A stretch of 23,396 bases of DNA, from the NCBI GenBank assembly GCA_021788415.1, contig JAJYKR010000005.1:1-23396 (forward strand), written 5' to 3'. Each line of letters starts with the position of its first letter. The stretch's first letter is position 1. This document shows positions 7,378-15,820 of this stretch, piece after piece. The position numbers and the translations under genes are program-made. The notes under the pieces are model-generated. The model was not told the DNA's origin. It worked only from the letters and a program-made list of their open reading frames with translations, and did no database searches. The stretch comes from an archaeon (GTDB lineage: Archaea; Thermoproteota; Nitrososphaeria; Nitrososphaerales; UBA183).

Positions 7378-7438
7378 TTGCATGGTGGGCGTGGGACTGC
7401 CGGGCCTGAGAGCCGCACCATGCAAGGCGCACCATGCA
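7378..7438. promoter_or_regulatory. Three copies of CACCATGCA between divergent genes, probable operator
   Basis: TTGCATGGTG at 7378-7387 is the exact reverse complement of CACCATGCAA at 7416-7425. A third copy, CACCATGCA, lies at 7430-7438, spaced 14 bases from the second. The array sits directly upstream of the regulator's TATA box and 25 bases or more upstream of the glmS TATA box, where a regulator of either promoter would bind. Site function is inferred; the repeats are directly visible. Confidence 0.5.
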
Positions 7439-7462
7439 TGGCATGGCAGAATGTTTTACGGG

Positions 7463-7470
7463 GTTTAAAG
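7463..7470 (+). promoter_or_regulatory. Probable TATA box of glmS
   Basis: GTTTAAAG is centred about 27 bases before the ATG at 7494. This predicts a leaderless transcript and excludes the in-frame upstream ATG at 7434 as the start. Confidence 0.6.
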
Positions 7471-7493
7471 GGCCACGGCGCGGGTTTCAGCGT

Positions 7494-10400
7494 ATGTGCG
7501 GCATCGTCGGGTGCGTCGCCGAGGAGCCGGTCGCAGGGATACTTCTCGAGGGGCTCAGGCGGGTGGAGTACCGGGGTTACGACTCCGCCGGGATGGCCAC
7601 GATGAACGAATCGGGCCTTGAAATCAGGAAGGGAGTAGGCAGAATTGCAGACCTGGCTCAGAAGTGGGATTTCGCAGGGATGGCAGGAAACATCGGAATG
7701 GCCCACTGTCTGCACCCGGACACCTACGTTCAACTGGCGGACGGGCGACTCAAGAGGATTGCAGACATGGAAGACGAGGAGGAGGTCGCCTCCCTCGATA
7801 CCCAAACCCTCAAGGTCGTGTCAAGAAAAGCGGTGAAGTCGTCTCACCCCGCGCCTCCGAATCTCGTGAAGATATGCACCGACTCGACCGAAGTCATCTG
7901 CACCGACTTTCACAGGATGATTGTGGCAAGGAACGGAAACATCGTTGAGGCCCGCGCATCTCAGCTCCTCGAAGACGATCTGCTCGTTCTCCCGAAAATC
8001 CTCGCCATCAGCGGCAGGTCGAGGAGACTGGATGAAGTCGACTCGAAGAGGTACGTCAGACCAAGCAGAGAATGGTCGGAGGCTGTCAGGGACTTCGTGA
8101 AAGGCAGGAACCTGAGCGTCGCAGAGGCAGCCCGGAGGTGCGGCATACCCGCACCCTACATGGACCACGTCGTGAGGGGGGACCGCAGTCTGAGAGAAGA
8201 TGTCGCGAAGAGAATCGAGGGCGTCTTCAGGCTGCGAGTGGCTGACGGGCTCACCCCCGTTTCGCACAGCCACGCTAACTATGTCAGATTCCCTTCCTTG
8301 ACTTCGCCCGCTCTCCTGGAGGTGGTGGGGTATCTGTTCGGGGACGGGCATCTTTACTCCAGGGGGGTCAGAGTCCGCGAAGGAGACCTTGGTCTTCTGC
8401 AGCACTACCAGCGCCTGTTCCTAAGGATCTTCGGCCTCGAAGGGAGGATCGTGAAGGTGAAGTGGGCGGATGCCTACGAACTTACGGTCAACAGCGTAGC
8501 ACTCGGCAGGTGGCTCCGCCTGAACTTCGACTTCGACTCTCCCACATTCTTGACGAGGTTGGGGAGGCTTCCGGACGGCGAAGTCGCAGGATTCATCCGA
8601 GGGATCTTTGACGCTGAGGGGGTCGTCAATACACTCAGTCGCCAGATAGCCATACGGATGACTGCAGAATCCGTGCCCAGGATGCTGCAGGCACTGCTCG
8701 TGCGCTTCGGTATCCACTCCTCAGTCTCTGTCGCAAAGAGAGCGAGTCCGAGATGGAATCTGTGCCACATTCTCTCTATCAGCGGACATGAGAACGTCAG
8801 CGGTTTCCTCCGGCGGGTCTCGAGCTCGTCTGGTCCGAAGCTCCGCAAGTTGCTCATGCTTGAAGGAGAAACCAAGCCTAACCAATCAGTGAGGGAGATA
8901 ACAGTCCCCTACACGAAGAGGGAACTGCGAAGCATTTCGGCCGCCGAAGGCGTAAATCGATACTTGAAGCGAGACGAGTATCCGACCCTGGGAACCGTGA
9001 CCAGACTCATCGAGCGCCTTCAGACTGGAAAAGAGAATCGGCCTCTTGAATCTGTTCTGCGTCGCTTCTCCGACTCCCAGGTGTACTTCGAAAGGATAGC
9101 CTCGGTCACCGCAGTGGCGTCTGATACGGCGCAGGTCTACGACCTGGAAGTGGAGGGCACAGAGAACTTCCTGGCGAACGGAGTCTTCACGCACAACAGC
9201 CGCTGGGCGACCCACGGAGGGGTCACGGACGCAAACGCCCACCCGCACGTGTCGTGCAGGGAGGCGGTAGCGGTGATCCACAACGGGATCATCGAGAACT
9301 ACATCCCCCTGAAGAAGGCCCTTCTCGCGAAGGGGCACAGGTTCAAGAGCGAGACCGATACAGAGGTGATAGCCCACATAGTCGAGGACGAGTACAGGAA
9401 GGTCAGGGACCCCCTGAGGGCGACCCTTTCTGCGACAAAGAAGCTGAAGGGCCAGTACGCCCTGGTCGTCCTGTTCCAGGACAGGCCTGACGTCATGGTA
9501 GGGGCGCGCAGGGACGCACCGCTGATAGTCGGGATCGGACGGGACAAGATGTTCCTCGCGAGCGACGTCCTCGCGTTCATCGGCCACACGGACAGGACCA
9601 TCTTCCTGGACAACCGCGAGGCGGTGATCCTCACGAAGGATACGGTGAAGATCGTAGGGCCGAGCGGGAGGGAGGTGAGGCGCAAGCCCACCCAGGTGGC
9701 CTGGGAGCTGTCGGACCTCTCGAAGAGCGACTACGCGCACTTCACCCTGAAGGAGATCAACGAGCAGCCGCAGACGGTGCTGGCTGCGTCAGTGCAGGAC
9801 CCCCAGAAGGTGGAGGGGTTCGCGAGGGCGATTAGGAAGGCGGAGCCCCTGTACCTTACGGCGTCAGGGACGTCGTACCACGCGGCCCTCCTGATGAAGC
9901 ACAGGCTGAGCAAGGAGGCGCGCATAAGGGCGGACGCAGTCGTCGCAGGGGAGCTCAGAGAGCACTCTGGGTTCCTAGGGAAGAAGTCGGTCGTCGTGGC
10001 GTTCTCGCAGAGCGGGGAGACCGCGGACCTGCTCGAGGCCGTGAAGGAGGCGAAGAAGAGGGGGGCCAGGGTCTACTCCATTGTCAACGCCGCGGGTTCG
10101 ACGCTGGCGCGAGAGAGCGACGGGGTCCTTCTCCTCAACTGCGGGCCTGAGGTGGGGGTGGCGGCCACCAAGAGCTTCACCGCCCAGGTCGTGGTGGCGA
10201 ACCTGGTGGTCGACGCAGTCCTTGGGAAGGGGCGCCCGAACGGGTTCAAGGAGCTGTCGCAAGCGGTGGCAGGGGCGCTGAAGTCCGAGGAGCTCGTCCG
10301 CGAGCTCGTCCAAAGGTACCGAGACAGGCCGGACTTCTACTTCGTCGCCCGGGGGTACGAGTCCCCGGTCGCGATGGAAGGGGCGCTGAAGCTCAAGGAG

Positions 10401-10751
10401 CTATCCTATGTGCACGCCGAAGGGATGCCCGCGAGCGAGCTGAAGCATGGGACGTTGGCCCTCATCGAGAAGGGGACCCCAGTGGTCGTCCTGAACCCCA
10501 GCGGGGAGAACCATGCCGACTCGCTCTCCAACGCTGAAGAGCTGAGGGCGAGGGGGGCGGACGTAATCGGGGTGTCGGACGTGAAGGACGAAGTATACAG
10601 GCACTACATCCGCGTGCCGAAGGTCCAGCCCAAGTTCACCCCCATCGTCGAATCGATCCCCCTCCAGCTCCTGGCGTACCACTTCGCGGTCGCGCGCAAG
10701 AACGACCCGGACTATCCGCGGAACCTGGCGAAGTCTGTCACGGTCAAGTGA
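7494..10751 (+). CDS. glmS: Glutamine--fructose-6-phosphate aminotransferase (isomerizing), with intein
   Basis: GlmS makes glucosamine 6-phosphate from fructose 6-phosphate and glutamine, the entry to amino sugars for glycosylation. The 1085-residue precursor contains a 497-residue intein and would mature to 588 residues, the usual length. The start is ATG at 7494 because MCGIVGC exposes the catalytic Cys2 of the N-terminal glutaminase. The open frame begins at 7434, upstream of the TATA box. Glutaminase motifs are VEYRGYDSAG, GMAH, then after the intein SRWATHGGVTDANAHPH. Two SIS sugar isomerase domains follow (LTASGTSYHAAL and AFSQSGETADLL; later VAMEGALKLKELSYVHAEGMPASELKHG), and the canonical end is YPRNLAKSVTVK. 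The intein falls between His71 and Ser72 of the mature enzyme, just before the glutamine-binding Arg73 (E. coli-type numbering). It is a single gene between a divergent regulator and co-directional dys. Confidence 0.97.
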   Translation: MCGIVGCVAEEPVAGILLEGLRRVEYRGYDSAGMATMNESGLEIRKGVGRIADLAQKWDFAGMAGNIGMAHCLHPDTYVQLADGRLKRIADMEDEEEVASLDTQTLKVVSRKAVKSSHPAPPNLVKICTDSTEVICTDFHRMIVARNGNIVEARASQLLEDDLLVLPKILAISGRSRRLDEVDSKRYVRPSREWSEAVRDFVKGRNLSVAEAARRCGIPAPYMDHVVRGDRSLREDVAKRIEGVFRLRVADGLTPVSHSHANYVRFPSLTSPALLEVVGYLFGDGHLYSRGVRVREGDLGLLQHYQRLFLRIFGLEGRIVKVKWADAYELTVNSVALGRWLRLNFDFDSPTFLTRLGRLPDGEVAGFIRGIFDAEGVVNTLSRQIAIRMTAESVPRMLQALLVRFGIHSSVSVAKRASPRWNLCHILSISGHENVSGFLRRVSSSSGPKLRKLLMLEGETKPNQSVREITVPYTKRELRSISAAEGVNRYLKRDEYPTLGTVTRLIERLQTGKENRPLESVLRRFSDSQVYFERIASVTAVASDTAQVYDLEVEGTENFLANGVFTHNSRWATHGGVTDANAHPHVSCREAVAVIHNGIIENYIPLKKALLAKGHRFKSETDTEVIAHIVEDEYRKVRDPLRATLSATKKLKGQYALVVLFQDRPDVMVGARRDAPLIVGIGRDKMFLASDVLAFIGHTDRTIFLDNREAVILTKDTVKIVGPSGREVRRKPTQVAWELSDLSKSDYAHFTLKEINEQPQTVLAASVQDPQKVEGFARAIRKAEPLYLTASGTSYHAALLMKHRLSKEARIRADAVVAGELREHSGFLGKKSVVVAFSQSGETADLLEAVKEAKKRGARVYSIVNAAGSTLARESDGVLLLNCGPEVGVAATKSFTAQVVVANLVVDAVLGKGRPNGFKELSQAVAGALKSEELVRELVQRYRDRPDFYFVARGYESPVAMEGALKLKELSYVHAEGMPASELKHGTLALIEKGTPVVVLNPSGENHADSLSNAEELRARGADVIGVSDVKDEVYRHYIRVPKVQPKFTPIVESIPLQLLAYHFAVARKNDPDYPRNLAKSVTVK
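7707..9197 (+). mobile_element. GlmS intein with LAGLIDADG homing endonuclease
   Basis: A protein-splicing element of 497 residues, inserted after GNIGMAH and before SRWATHGG. Splicing signals are complete: Cys1 in CLHPDTYVQLADG (block A), T66-D-F-H69 in ICTDFHRM (block B), VYDLEVEGTENFLANGVF (block F) and terminal His496-Asn497 followed by Ser of the C-extein. A LAGLIDADG endonuclease is present with VVGYLFGDGH (about 206-215) and FIRGIFDAEG (296-305), both keeping the acidic residue. A helix-turn-helix-like segment (about 136-168, LSVAEAARRCGIPAPYMDHVVRGDRSLRE) is inserted before the endonuclease. No stop or frameshift is seen, so both splicing and endonuclease may be active. An intein in the same enzyme is known from Methanocaldococcus jannaschii. 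I cannot confirm here that the site is identical. Confidence 0.95.
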
Positions 10752-10788
10752 GCCGCAGGGACTGGAAGGCCGCAGCCGGACCGACTTC

Positions 10789-10800
10789 AAATTAATTAAG
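10789..10800 (+). promoter_or_regulatory. Probable TATA box of the deoxyhypusine synthase gene
   Basis: AAATTAATTAAG is the most A/T-rich stretch of the area. It is centred about 27-28 bases before the GTG at 10823, so the transcript is predicted to be leaderless. Confidence 0.6.
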
Positions 10801-10822
10801 GAAACATAGCGGACGCTCAGCC

Positions 10823-11842
10823 GTGGTATCAAAGAAGGAGGTTCTAACGAAGCCTGTGGCGACGATCGAAGTCGGCAAGAAGAGCGTCTCCGCCCTGCTT
10901 GACGAGATGTCACAGACGGGATTCCAGGGGAAGAAGCTCGGAGAGGTGGCAAAGATCTGGGCCGAGATGGCGACGCAGAAGGGCCTGACCGTATTCCTCG
11001 GCCTCACCGGGTCCCTGAGCACCACCGGGCAGTGGAAGATAATCCGGTGGCTCGTGGAGAACAGGTACGTCGACGTCGTGGTCAGCACCGGGGCGAACAT
11101 CTCCGAGGACATACTCGAGGCCCTCGGGTACCACTACTACCAGGGGACATGGCTGGCAGACGACGAGGAGTTACTGAAGCTGAAGATAGACAGGTTCTAC
11201 GACGTGTACGCCGACGAGATGCAGTACCGCAAGCTCGAGAACACGATCTACCGGTACGGCTCCACTCTCAGCGACGGGAAGGTCTACTCGACGAGGGAGT
11301 TCCTCCACGGGTTCGGGGAGTTCCTGAACAGGAAGAAGATCGACAGCATCGTGGCCGCCGCATATCGGGCGAACGTCCCGATCTACTCCCCTGGGCTGAT
11401 AGACAGCGGGTACGGAGTGGCGCTGAGCCTCCTGAAGAGGGACAAGGGGAAGATGATCAGGCTCGACCAGACCAAGGACATGGAAGAGCTCGCCCAGATC
11501 GCTGAGAGGACGAAGAGGACAGGGGTGGTGTACCTCGGGGGAGGGGTCCCGAAGGACACGATCCAGCTCTCGACGATCATAAAGTCGCTCGCCAAGGGAG
11601 GGGAGGACGAGACGCCCCACGAGTATGCAATCCAGATAACTGCGGACAGCCCGCAGTGGGGAGGGCTCTCAGGGTGCACTCTCGAGGAGGCAGTCAGCTG
11701 GGGGAAGATCGCATCCGATGCGAAGAAGGCGACGCTCTACGCCGACATCACGTTGGCGCTCCCGATAGTCGCCCACGCGCTGAACGAGAAGGCCCCGAAG
11801 AGGAGCTTTCCGCCCGACCTCCGCTGGGTCTTCAGGAACTAG
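10823..11842 (+). CDS. dys: Deoxyhypusine synthase
   Basis: The enzyme transfers the aminobutyl group of spermidine to a lysine of translation factor aIF5A, using NAD. The protein has 339 residues. Visible motifs are FLGLTGSLSTTGQWKIIRWL, VVVSTGANISEDILEALG, YSPGLIDSGYG, VYLGGGVPKD and GGLSGCTLEEAVSWGKI, where Lys295 matches the active-site lysine that forms the enzyme-intermediate imine. The start is GTG at 10823, placed by the TATA spacing and the absence of a nearby ATG. The last 11 bases overlap the end of purB on the other strand. Confidence 0.96.
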   Translation: MVSKKEVLTKPVATIEVGKKSVSALLDEMSQTGFQGKKLGEVAKIWAEMATQKGLTVFLGLTGSLSTTGQWKIIRWLVENRYVDVVVSTGANISEDILEALGYHYYQGTWLADDEELLKLKIDRFYDVYADEMQYRKLENTIYRYGSTLSDGKVYSTREFLHGFGEFLNRKKIDSIVAAAYRANVPIYSPGLIDSGYGVALSLLKRDKGKMIRLDQTKDMEELAQIAERTKRTGVVYLGGGVPKDTIQLSTIIKSLAKGGEDETPHEYAIQITADSPQWGGLSGCTLEEAVSWGKIASDAKKATLYADITLALPIVAHALNEKAPKRSFPPDLRWVFRN

Positions 11843-13112
11843 GCTTCAGCAGCCTTTTGACGACAGCCGGGCAGTCCTCCGCCAGCCGGGTAGCTTCCCC
11901 GAGGTAGGCCCCCCGCTTCCGGGCGACGGGTCCGAACCTGCCCTTCTCTATCGCCTCCTTCACCTTCTCGTACCCCATTTCGTCCCCCTCCAGCCTCCTG
12001 ACTATCTGCTCCCTCTCGGCGTAGACCTCGGGGTGCCTCTCGAGGTCGGCTTTCATGGCTGCCCTGTCGACCTCCATGGAGCGCAGGGACAGTTGGAGCC
12101 GCTTCGCAGCCACCAGCGAGTGGGCGAGGCCCTGTCCCACCATCCGCCGGATGACCGAGTCTGACAGGTCCCGCTGCAGCCTGGTGACCTGCAGCCTGTA
12201 GGCGAGGAACGTCAGGATGGCGTTCGATATCTCGGCTTGGCCTTCTGCGTTCTCGACGTCCACAGGGTTCACCTTCTGCGGCATCGTAGATGAGCTGACC
12301 TTCCCTGGCCGGAGGAAACGGACAAGGTCCAGGGTCTGGTACAACCACAAGTCTCTCGCAAGGGAGACCATGAGCTGGTTGAGGTTGATCACGGAGTGCA
12401 GGATGTCTGAGAGGCGCTCGCCTGGGACCACCTGGGTCGAGTACGCTGCAGGTTCGACCCCGAAGCTCGACACGAAGTCTGCGAGTTCGGCGGGCCAGTC
12501 CCTCTTTCCAAGGAGCCCGAAGGAGGCATAGGTCCCGACCGCACCGGAGAACTTGGCCATCGGCGCGAGCCGTCCGAGGACGCCGACCCTCTCCGCGATC
12601 CTCACAGCGAAGACCGCCACCTCCTTCCCGAAGGTGGTGGGCACGGCCGGCCTGCCGTGCGTCCTCGCGGCCATCTCTGAGGCTGCCTCCTTCCTCGCGA
12701 GGACCGCCAGGCGGAGGGCCAGGGATGAGTATTCGGGGACGAGGACCTTCGCCATCGCTCCCTTGAGTAGGACGGCGTATGCCAGGCTGTTGGTGTCTTC
12801 GCTTGTCAGCCCGAGGTGGACGAAGGGGGCGAGGCTCCTGTTGGAGACCAGGAGCTCGTTGCGGATGTACACCTCGACGGCCTTGACGTCGTGCCCCAAG
12901 TCCTGCTCGAGCTTCTTGATCTTCTCCACCGAGGGGACCAGGTCCGGGACCCTGGACTTCGGAGCGACCCCGGCCCTGACCAGGAAGCGGAGGTAGGCGA
13001 GTTCCACCCGGACCCGTTCGCCGGTAAGGGCGCGTTCTGAAAAGTACCGCGCGAGGGGAGAGGTCTCTTCGCCATACCTCCCGTCGGCAGGGGAGACCGC
13101 GTCAGAGCTCAA
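11832..13112 (-). CDS. purB: Adenylosuccinate lyase
   Basis: The enzyme cleaves adenylosuccinate to AMP and also SAICAR to AICAR in de novo purine synthesis. There are about 426 residues from the TTG at 13112, whose product begins LSSDAVSPADGRYG, the family's usual opening. A GTG at 13133 would add seven residues. Fumarase/ASL superfamily motifs are TSEDTNSLAYA (from about 103), RTHGRPAVPTTFGKE (from about 150, with the conserved His) and the signature SSSTMPQKVNPVDVENAEG (from about 273). The start overlaps the end of purA by 11 bases with AGAGG upstream, suggesting translational coupling. It is the last gene of the guaB-purA-purB operon, and its end overlaps dys tail-to-tail. Confidence 0.95.
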   Translation of the reverse strand: MSSDAVSPADGRYGEETSPLARYFSERALTGERVRVELAYLRFLVRAGVAPKSRVPDLVPSVEKIKKLEQDLGHDVKAVEVYIRNELLVSNRSLAPFVHLGLTSEDTNSLAYAVLLKGAMAKVLVPEYSSLALRLAVLARKEAASEMAARTHGRPAVPTTFGKEVAVFAVRIAERVGVLGRLAPMAKFSGAVGTYASFGLLGKRDWPAELADFVSSFGVEPAAYSTQVVPGERLSDILHSVINLNQLMVSLARDLWLYQTLDLVRFLRPGKVSSSTMPQKVNPVDVENAEGQAEISNAILTFLAYRLQVTRLQRDLSDSVIRRMVGQGLAHSLVAAKRLQLSLRSMEVDRAAMKADLERHPEVYAEREQIVRRLEGDEMGYEKVKEAIEKGRFGPVARKRGAYLGEATRLAEDCPAVVKRLLKPSS

Positions 13113-14313
13113 TGGTCTTGGACCTCTCTTCACCGTGGGACACCAGCGCCACCTTCACATTCAGGCTGTCCTCCAAGTACTCGACAAACTTCTTGCCTTC
13201 CGCTGGGAGGCCATCCTCGAACCTGGCGCCATGGATCGAGACCGGGGACTCGTAGACCGGCTCGGCGTCAGCGAGGCGGCCGAGGGAAGACTGGAAGTCG
13301 GCGGTCTCGCTCCCGTCGAGCCTGTAGGCGACGCAGACCTTCATCTCCTTCGTCTGGGAAAGGACGTCGAGCTTTGACACGACTATCTCTTTCGCACCGT
13401 TGAGCTTTATGGTGTACTTCAGAGCTACGAGGTCCAGCCACCCCACCCTCCTCGGCCTGCCCGTGGTCGCGCCGAACTCGTTCCCCAGCCGCCTCAGGTC
13501 CTCCGCCTGAGGGCCCCCGATCTCGGTCGGGAACGGGCCTCCCCCCACCCTGGTGGTGTAGCACTTCGTCACTCCGAGGGGCTTCCCTGCGAGCATGGGG
13601 TCGATCCCGAGCGCCGCCGGTATGTAGGCGACCGTGGTATGGGTGCTCGTGACGTAGGGGTATGAACCGTGCAGTAGGTCCAGGAGCGAGCCCTGCGAGG
13701 CCTCGAAGAGGACCGGACTTCCCCCTTCCGACAGGGCTGTGATCCTCTCGCCGACGTTCCCGGTGATGGGAGACAGGAGCCTCTTCGAGTCGTCGGCCCA
13801 CTCGTCCAGGCCGGAGCGGCCGATCCCGAACTTCGCGTAGAAACGGACCATGGGCTCGAAGTCGAAGCCCTCGGCCAGGTCGTAGACCCGCGGAGAAAGC
13901 CGGAGCGCCCTCATCGCGTAGGAGGGGCCGATCCCCCGCCTCGTGGTGCCTATTGGGGACGGGCCCCGCAGCTCCTCCACGACCTTGTCGAACTCCTTGT
14001 CCAGGGGGCTCACCAGGCTGCTCCTGCCGTCGACAAGGAGCTTGTTTCTGGCCCCTGGGAGCAGGGCGAGCTCCTCGCCGAGGACCACCGGGTCCACCAC
14101 CACGCCCGCACCCACGAGGAGTTCCTTCCCCTTCAGCGCGCCTGAGGGGACGAGGTGGAAGGTGTGCTTCGTCCCGCCGATGACCACTGTGTGTCCTGCG
14201 TTGCTCCCTCCGCTGAACCTCGCCACTGCGTCGTAGCCCCCGGCGAGATAGTCGACGATCTTCCCCTTCCCTTCGTCCCCCCACTGCAGCCCGACGACCG
14301 AGAGGTTGGGCGT
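13102..14313 (-). CDS. purA: Adenylosuccinate synthetase, with apparent ACG start
   Basis: The enzyme makes adenylosuccinate from IMP, GTP and aspartate, the first step from IMP to AMP. Family motifs are VVGLQWGDEGKGKIVDYLAGG, ARFSGGSNAGHTVV, SLLDLLHGSYPYVTSTHTT, CYTTRVGGGPFPTE and GRPRRVGWLDLVALKY. No ATG, GTG or TTG lies between the upstream in-frame TGA (inside the 3' end of guaB) and WGDEGKGK. The first GTG, at 14226, would delete the catalytic Asp and the GTP loop. ACG at 14313 precedes PNLSVVGLQWGDEG and puts Asp13 and His41 at the numbers of the E. coli enzyme. The ACG follows the guaB stop as TGA-G-ACG, with AGAAGG nine bases before it. With this start the protein has 403 residues. 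The enzyme call is firm; the start codon is inferred. Confidence 0.93.
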   Translation of the reverse strand, partial: TPNLSVVGLQWGDEGKGKIVDYLAGGYDAVARFSGGSNAGHTVVIGGTKHTFHLVPSGALKGKELLVGAGVVVDPVVLGEELALLPGARNKLLVDGRSSLVSPLDKEFDKVVEELRGPSPIGTTRRGIGPSYAMRALRLSPRVYDLAEGFDFEPMVRFYAKFGIGRSGLDEWADDSKRLLSPITGNVGERITALSEGGSPVLFEASQGSLLDLLHGSYPYVTSTHTTVAYIPAALGIDPMLAGKPLGVTKCYTTRVGGGPFPTEIGGPQAEDLRRLGNEFGATTGRPRRVGWLDLVALKYTIKLNGAKEIVVSKLDVLSQTKEMKVCVAYRLDGSETADFQSSLGRLADAEPVYESPVSIHGARFEDGLPAEGKKFVEYLEDSLNVKVALVSHGEERSKTIEL

Positions 14314-14314
14314 C

Positions 14315-15790
14315 TCAGACGACCTTCTGGATGTCGTGCGGGAGGCTCTCCTTGTGGCCCGCGGCTGTGATCCTCATGAACTCGGCGCCGACTCTGAGTT
14401 CGCGGAGGTCGTGGGCTCCCGAATAGCTCATTCCGGAGCGCAGGCCCCCCACCAGCTGCTTCACCACCTCCTCCACCCTCCCCTTGTAGGGGATCAGCCC
14501 CTCGACCCCCTCAGGGACGCTTTCTTCGATCACCTCCTCGATCAGCTCGTCCTCCTTCGGCCCTGTGGTCCTCGCTTCCCTCACCCTTCTGTCGACCGTG
14601 GCGGCCAGCGAAGCCATCCCCCTGGTGAGCTTGTACCTCACCCCGTCCCGGAGGACGGTCGGCCCCGGGCTCTCCTCGGTCCCTGCGAAGAGGCTGCCTA
14701 TCATGACGGATGACGCGCCGGCCGCGAGGGCCTTCGTGACGTCCCCCGGGTTCCTGACGCCCCCGTCCCCGATTATGGGCACGTCGGCCCCCTTGGCTCC
14801 GGCAGCGCTGTCCATTATCGCAGTGAGCTGCGGGACCCCCGAGCCGGTGACGACCCTCGTCACGCAGATGCTCCCTGAGCCCACCCCGACCTTGACCGCG
14901 TCCGCCCCTGCCCTGATCAGGTCCGAGGCCCCCTTGGCGGTCGCGACGTTGCCTGCGACGACCTCCACGTCCCCGAGCGTCTTCTTGATCGCCTTCACGG
15001 TCTCGGTAGCGTAGTCAGAGTGGCCGTGGGCGATGTCGACGACGAGGGCGTCCGCCCCGGCGTCGAGTAGGCGGCGCGACCGCTCCAACCGGTCCCCCTT
15101 CACTCCGACCGCTGCGGCGACCCTGAGCCGGCCCTTGGAGTCTTTGGTGGCCGACGGGAACTGCCGCCTCTTCATGATGTCCTTGGAGGTGATGAGCCCG
15201 GCCAGGTTGCCCCGCCTGTCTATGACTGGGAGCTTCTCGATCTTGTGGGAGTGGAGGATCTCCTTCGCCTGCTCGAGAGTGACCCCCTTTGGCGCTGTGA
15301 TGAGGTCCTTCCTCGGGGTCATGACCTCACTGACCTTCCTCTCGAGGTCGTCCTCGAGCGTGATGTCGCGCCTCGTGAGGAGGCCTACGACCCGTCGGGA
15401 CCTGTCCACTATCACTATCCCTCCGACTTCCCTCTCGCGGATTATCTGCCAGGCCTCGCGGACCGTGCCGTCTGGGCCGAGCGTTATCGGGTCTTCGATG
15501 AGGACGCCTTCCGATCTCTTCACCTTGAGTACTTCCGCCACCTCCTCGTCCACTGTGAGGAATCGGTGGATTACGCCGATGCCGCCGAGCCGGGCAAGAG
15601 CTATCGCCATGGCGGACTCGGTCACAGTGTCCATGTTGGCGCTGACTATAGGAATGCCAAGCTGGATCCGCCGGGAAAACCTGGTGCGGGTTTCGGCGTC
15701 CTTCCTGGATCTCACGTCTGAGAACTTTGGCACGAGCAGGACGTCGTCGAAAGTGAGGCCGACCCGCAGGTCGGGGACGGAATCCTTCAC
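14315..15790 (-). CDS. guaB: Inosine-5'-monophosphate dehydrogenase
   Basis: The enzyme oxidises IMP to XMP with NAD, committing purine to GMP. There are about 491 residues. The catalytic barrel opens with [15 protein letters not shown] and [16 protein letters not shown]. Two CBS domains are inserted at about residues 95-212 ([28 protein letters not shown]). Catalytic Cys309 lies in [11 protein letters not shown], with [13 protein letters not shown] and the flap-side [12 protein letters not shown] after it. Two starts are possible: ATG at 15802, or GTG at 15790. I chose the GTG because the only TATA-like box lies 27 bases before it and would start transcription downstream of the ATG. It leads the guaB-purA-purB operon. 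Confidence 0.95.
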   Translation of the reverse strand: MKDSVPDLRVGLTFDDVLLVPKFSDVRSRKDAETRTRFSRRIQLGIPIVSANMDTVTESAMAIALARLGGIGVIHRFLTVDEEVAEVLKVKRSEGVLIEDPITLGPDGTVREAWQIIREREVGGIVIVDRSRRVVGLLTRRDITLEDDLERKVSEVMTPRKDLITAPKGVTLEQAKEILHSHKIEKLPVIDRRGNLAGLITSKDIMKRRQFPSATKDSKGRLRVAAAVGVKGDRLERSRRLLDAGADALVVDIAHGHSDYATETVKAIKKTLGDVEVVAGNVATAKGASDLIRAGADAVKVGVGSGSICVTRVVTGSGVPQLTAIMDSAAGAKGADVPIIGDGGVRNPGDVTKALAAGASSVMIGSLFAGTEESPGPTVLRDGVRYKLTRGMASLAATVDRRVREARTTGPKEDELIEEVIEESVPEGVEGLIPYKGRVEEVVKQLVGGLRSGMSYSGAHDLRELRVGAEFMRITAAGHKESLPHDIQKVV

Positions 15791-15812
15791 TTGACTTCGC
15801 ATTGTTCCTTGG

Positions 15813-15820
15813 GTTAATAG
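15813..15820 (-). promoter_or_regulatory. Probable TATA box of the guaB-purA-purB operon
   Basis: The minus strand reads CTATTAACCC. The centre is about 27 bases before the GTG at 15790 but only about 15 bases before the ATG at 15802, favouring the GTG as a leaderless start. Confidence 0.5.

Noticed and set aside
7434..7493. ATG at 7434 as the glmS start.
   Set aside because: It would bury the catalytic Cys behind 20 residues, it lies upstream of the TATA box, and it overlaps the CACCATGCA repeats.
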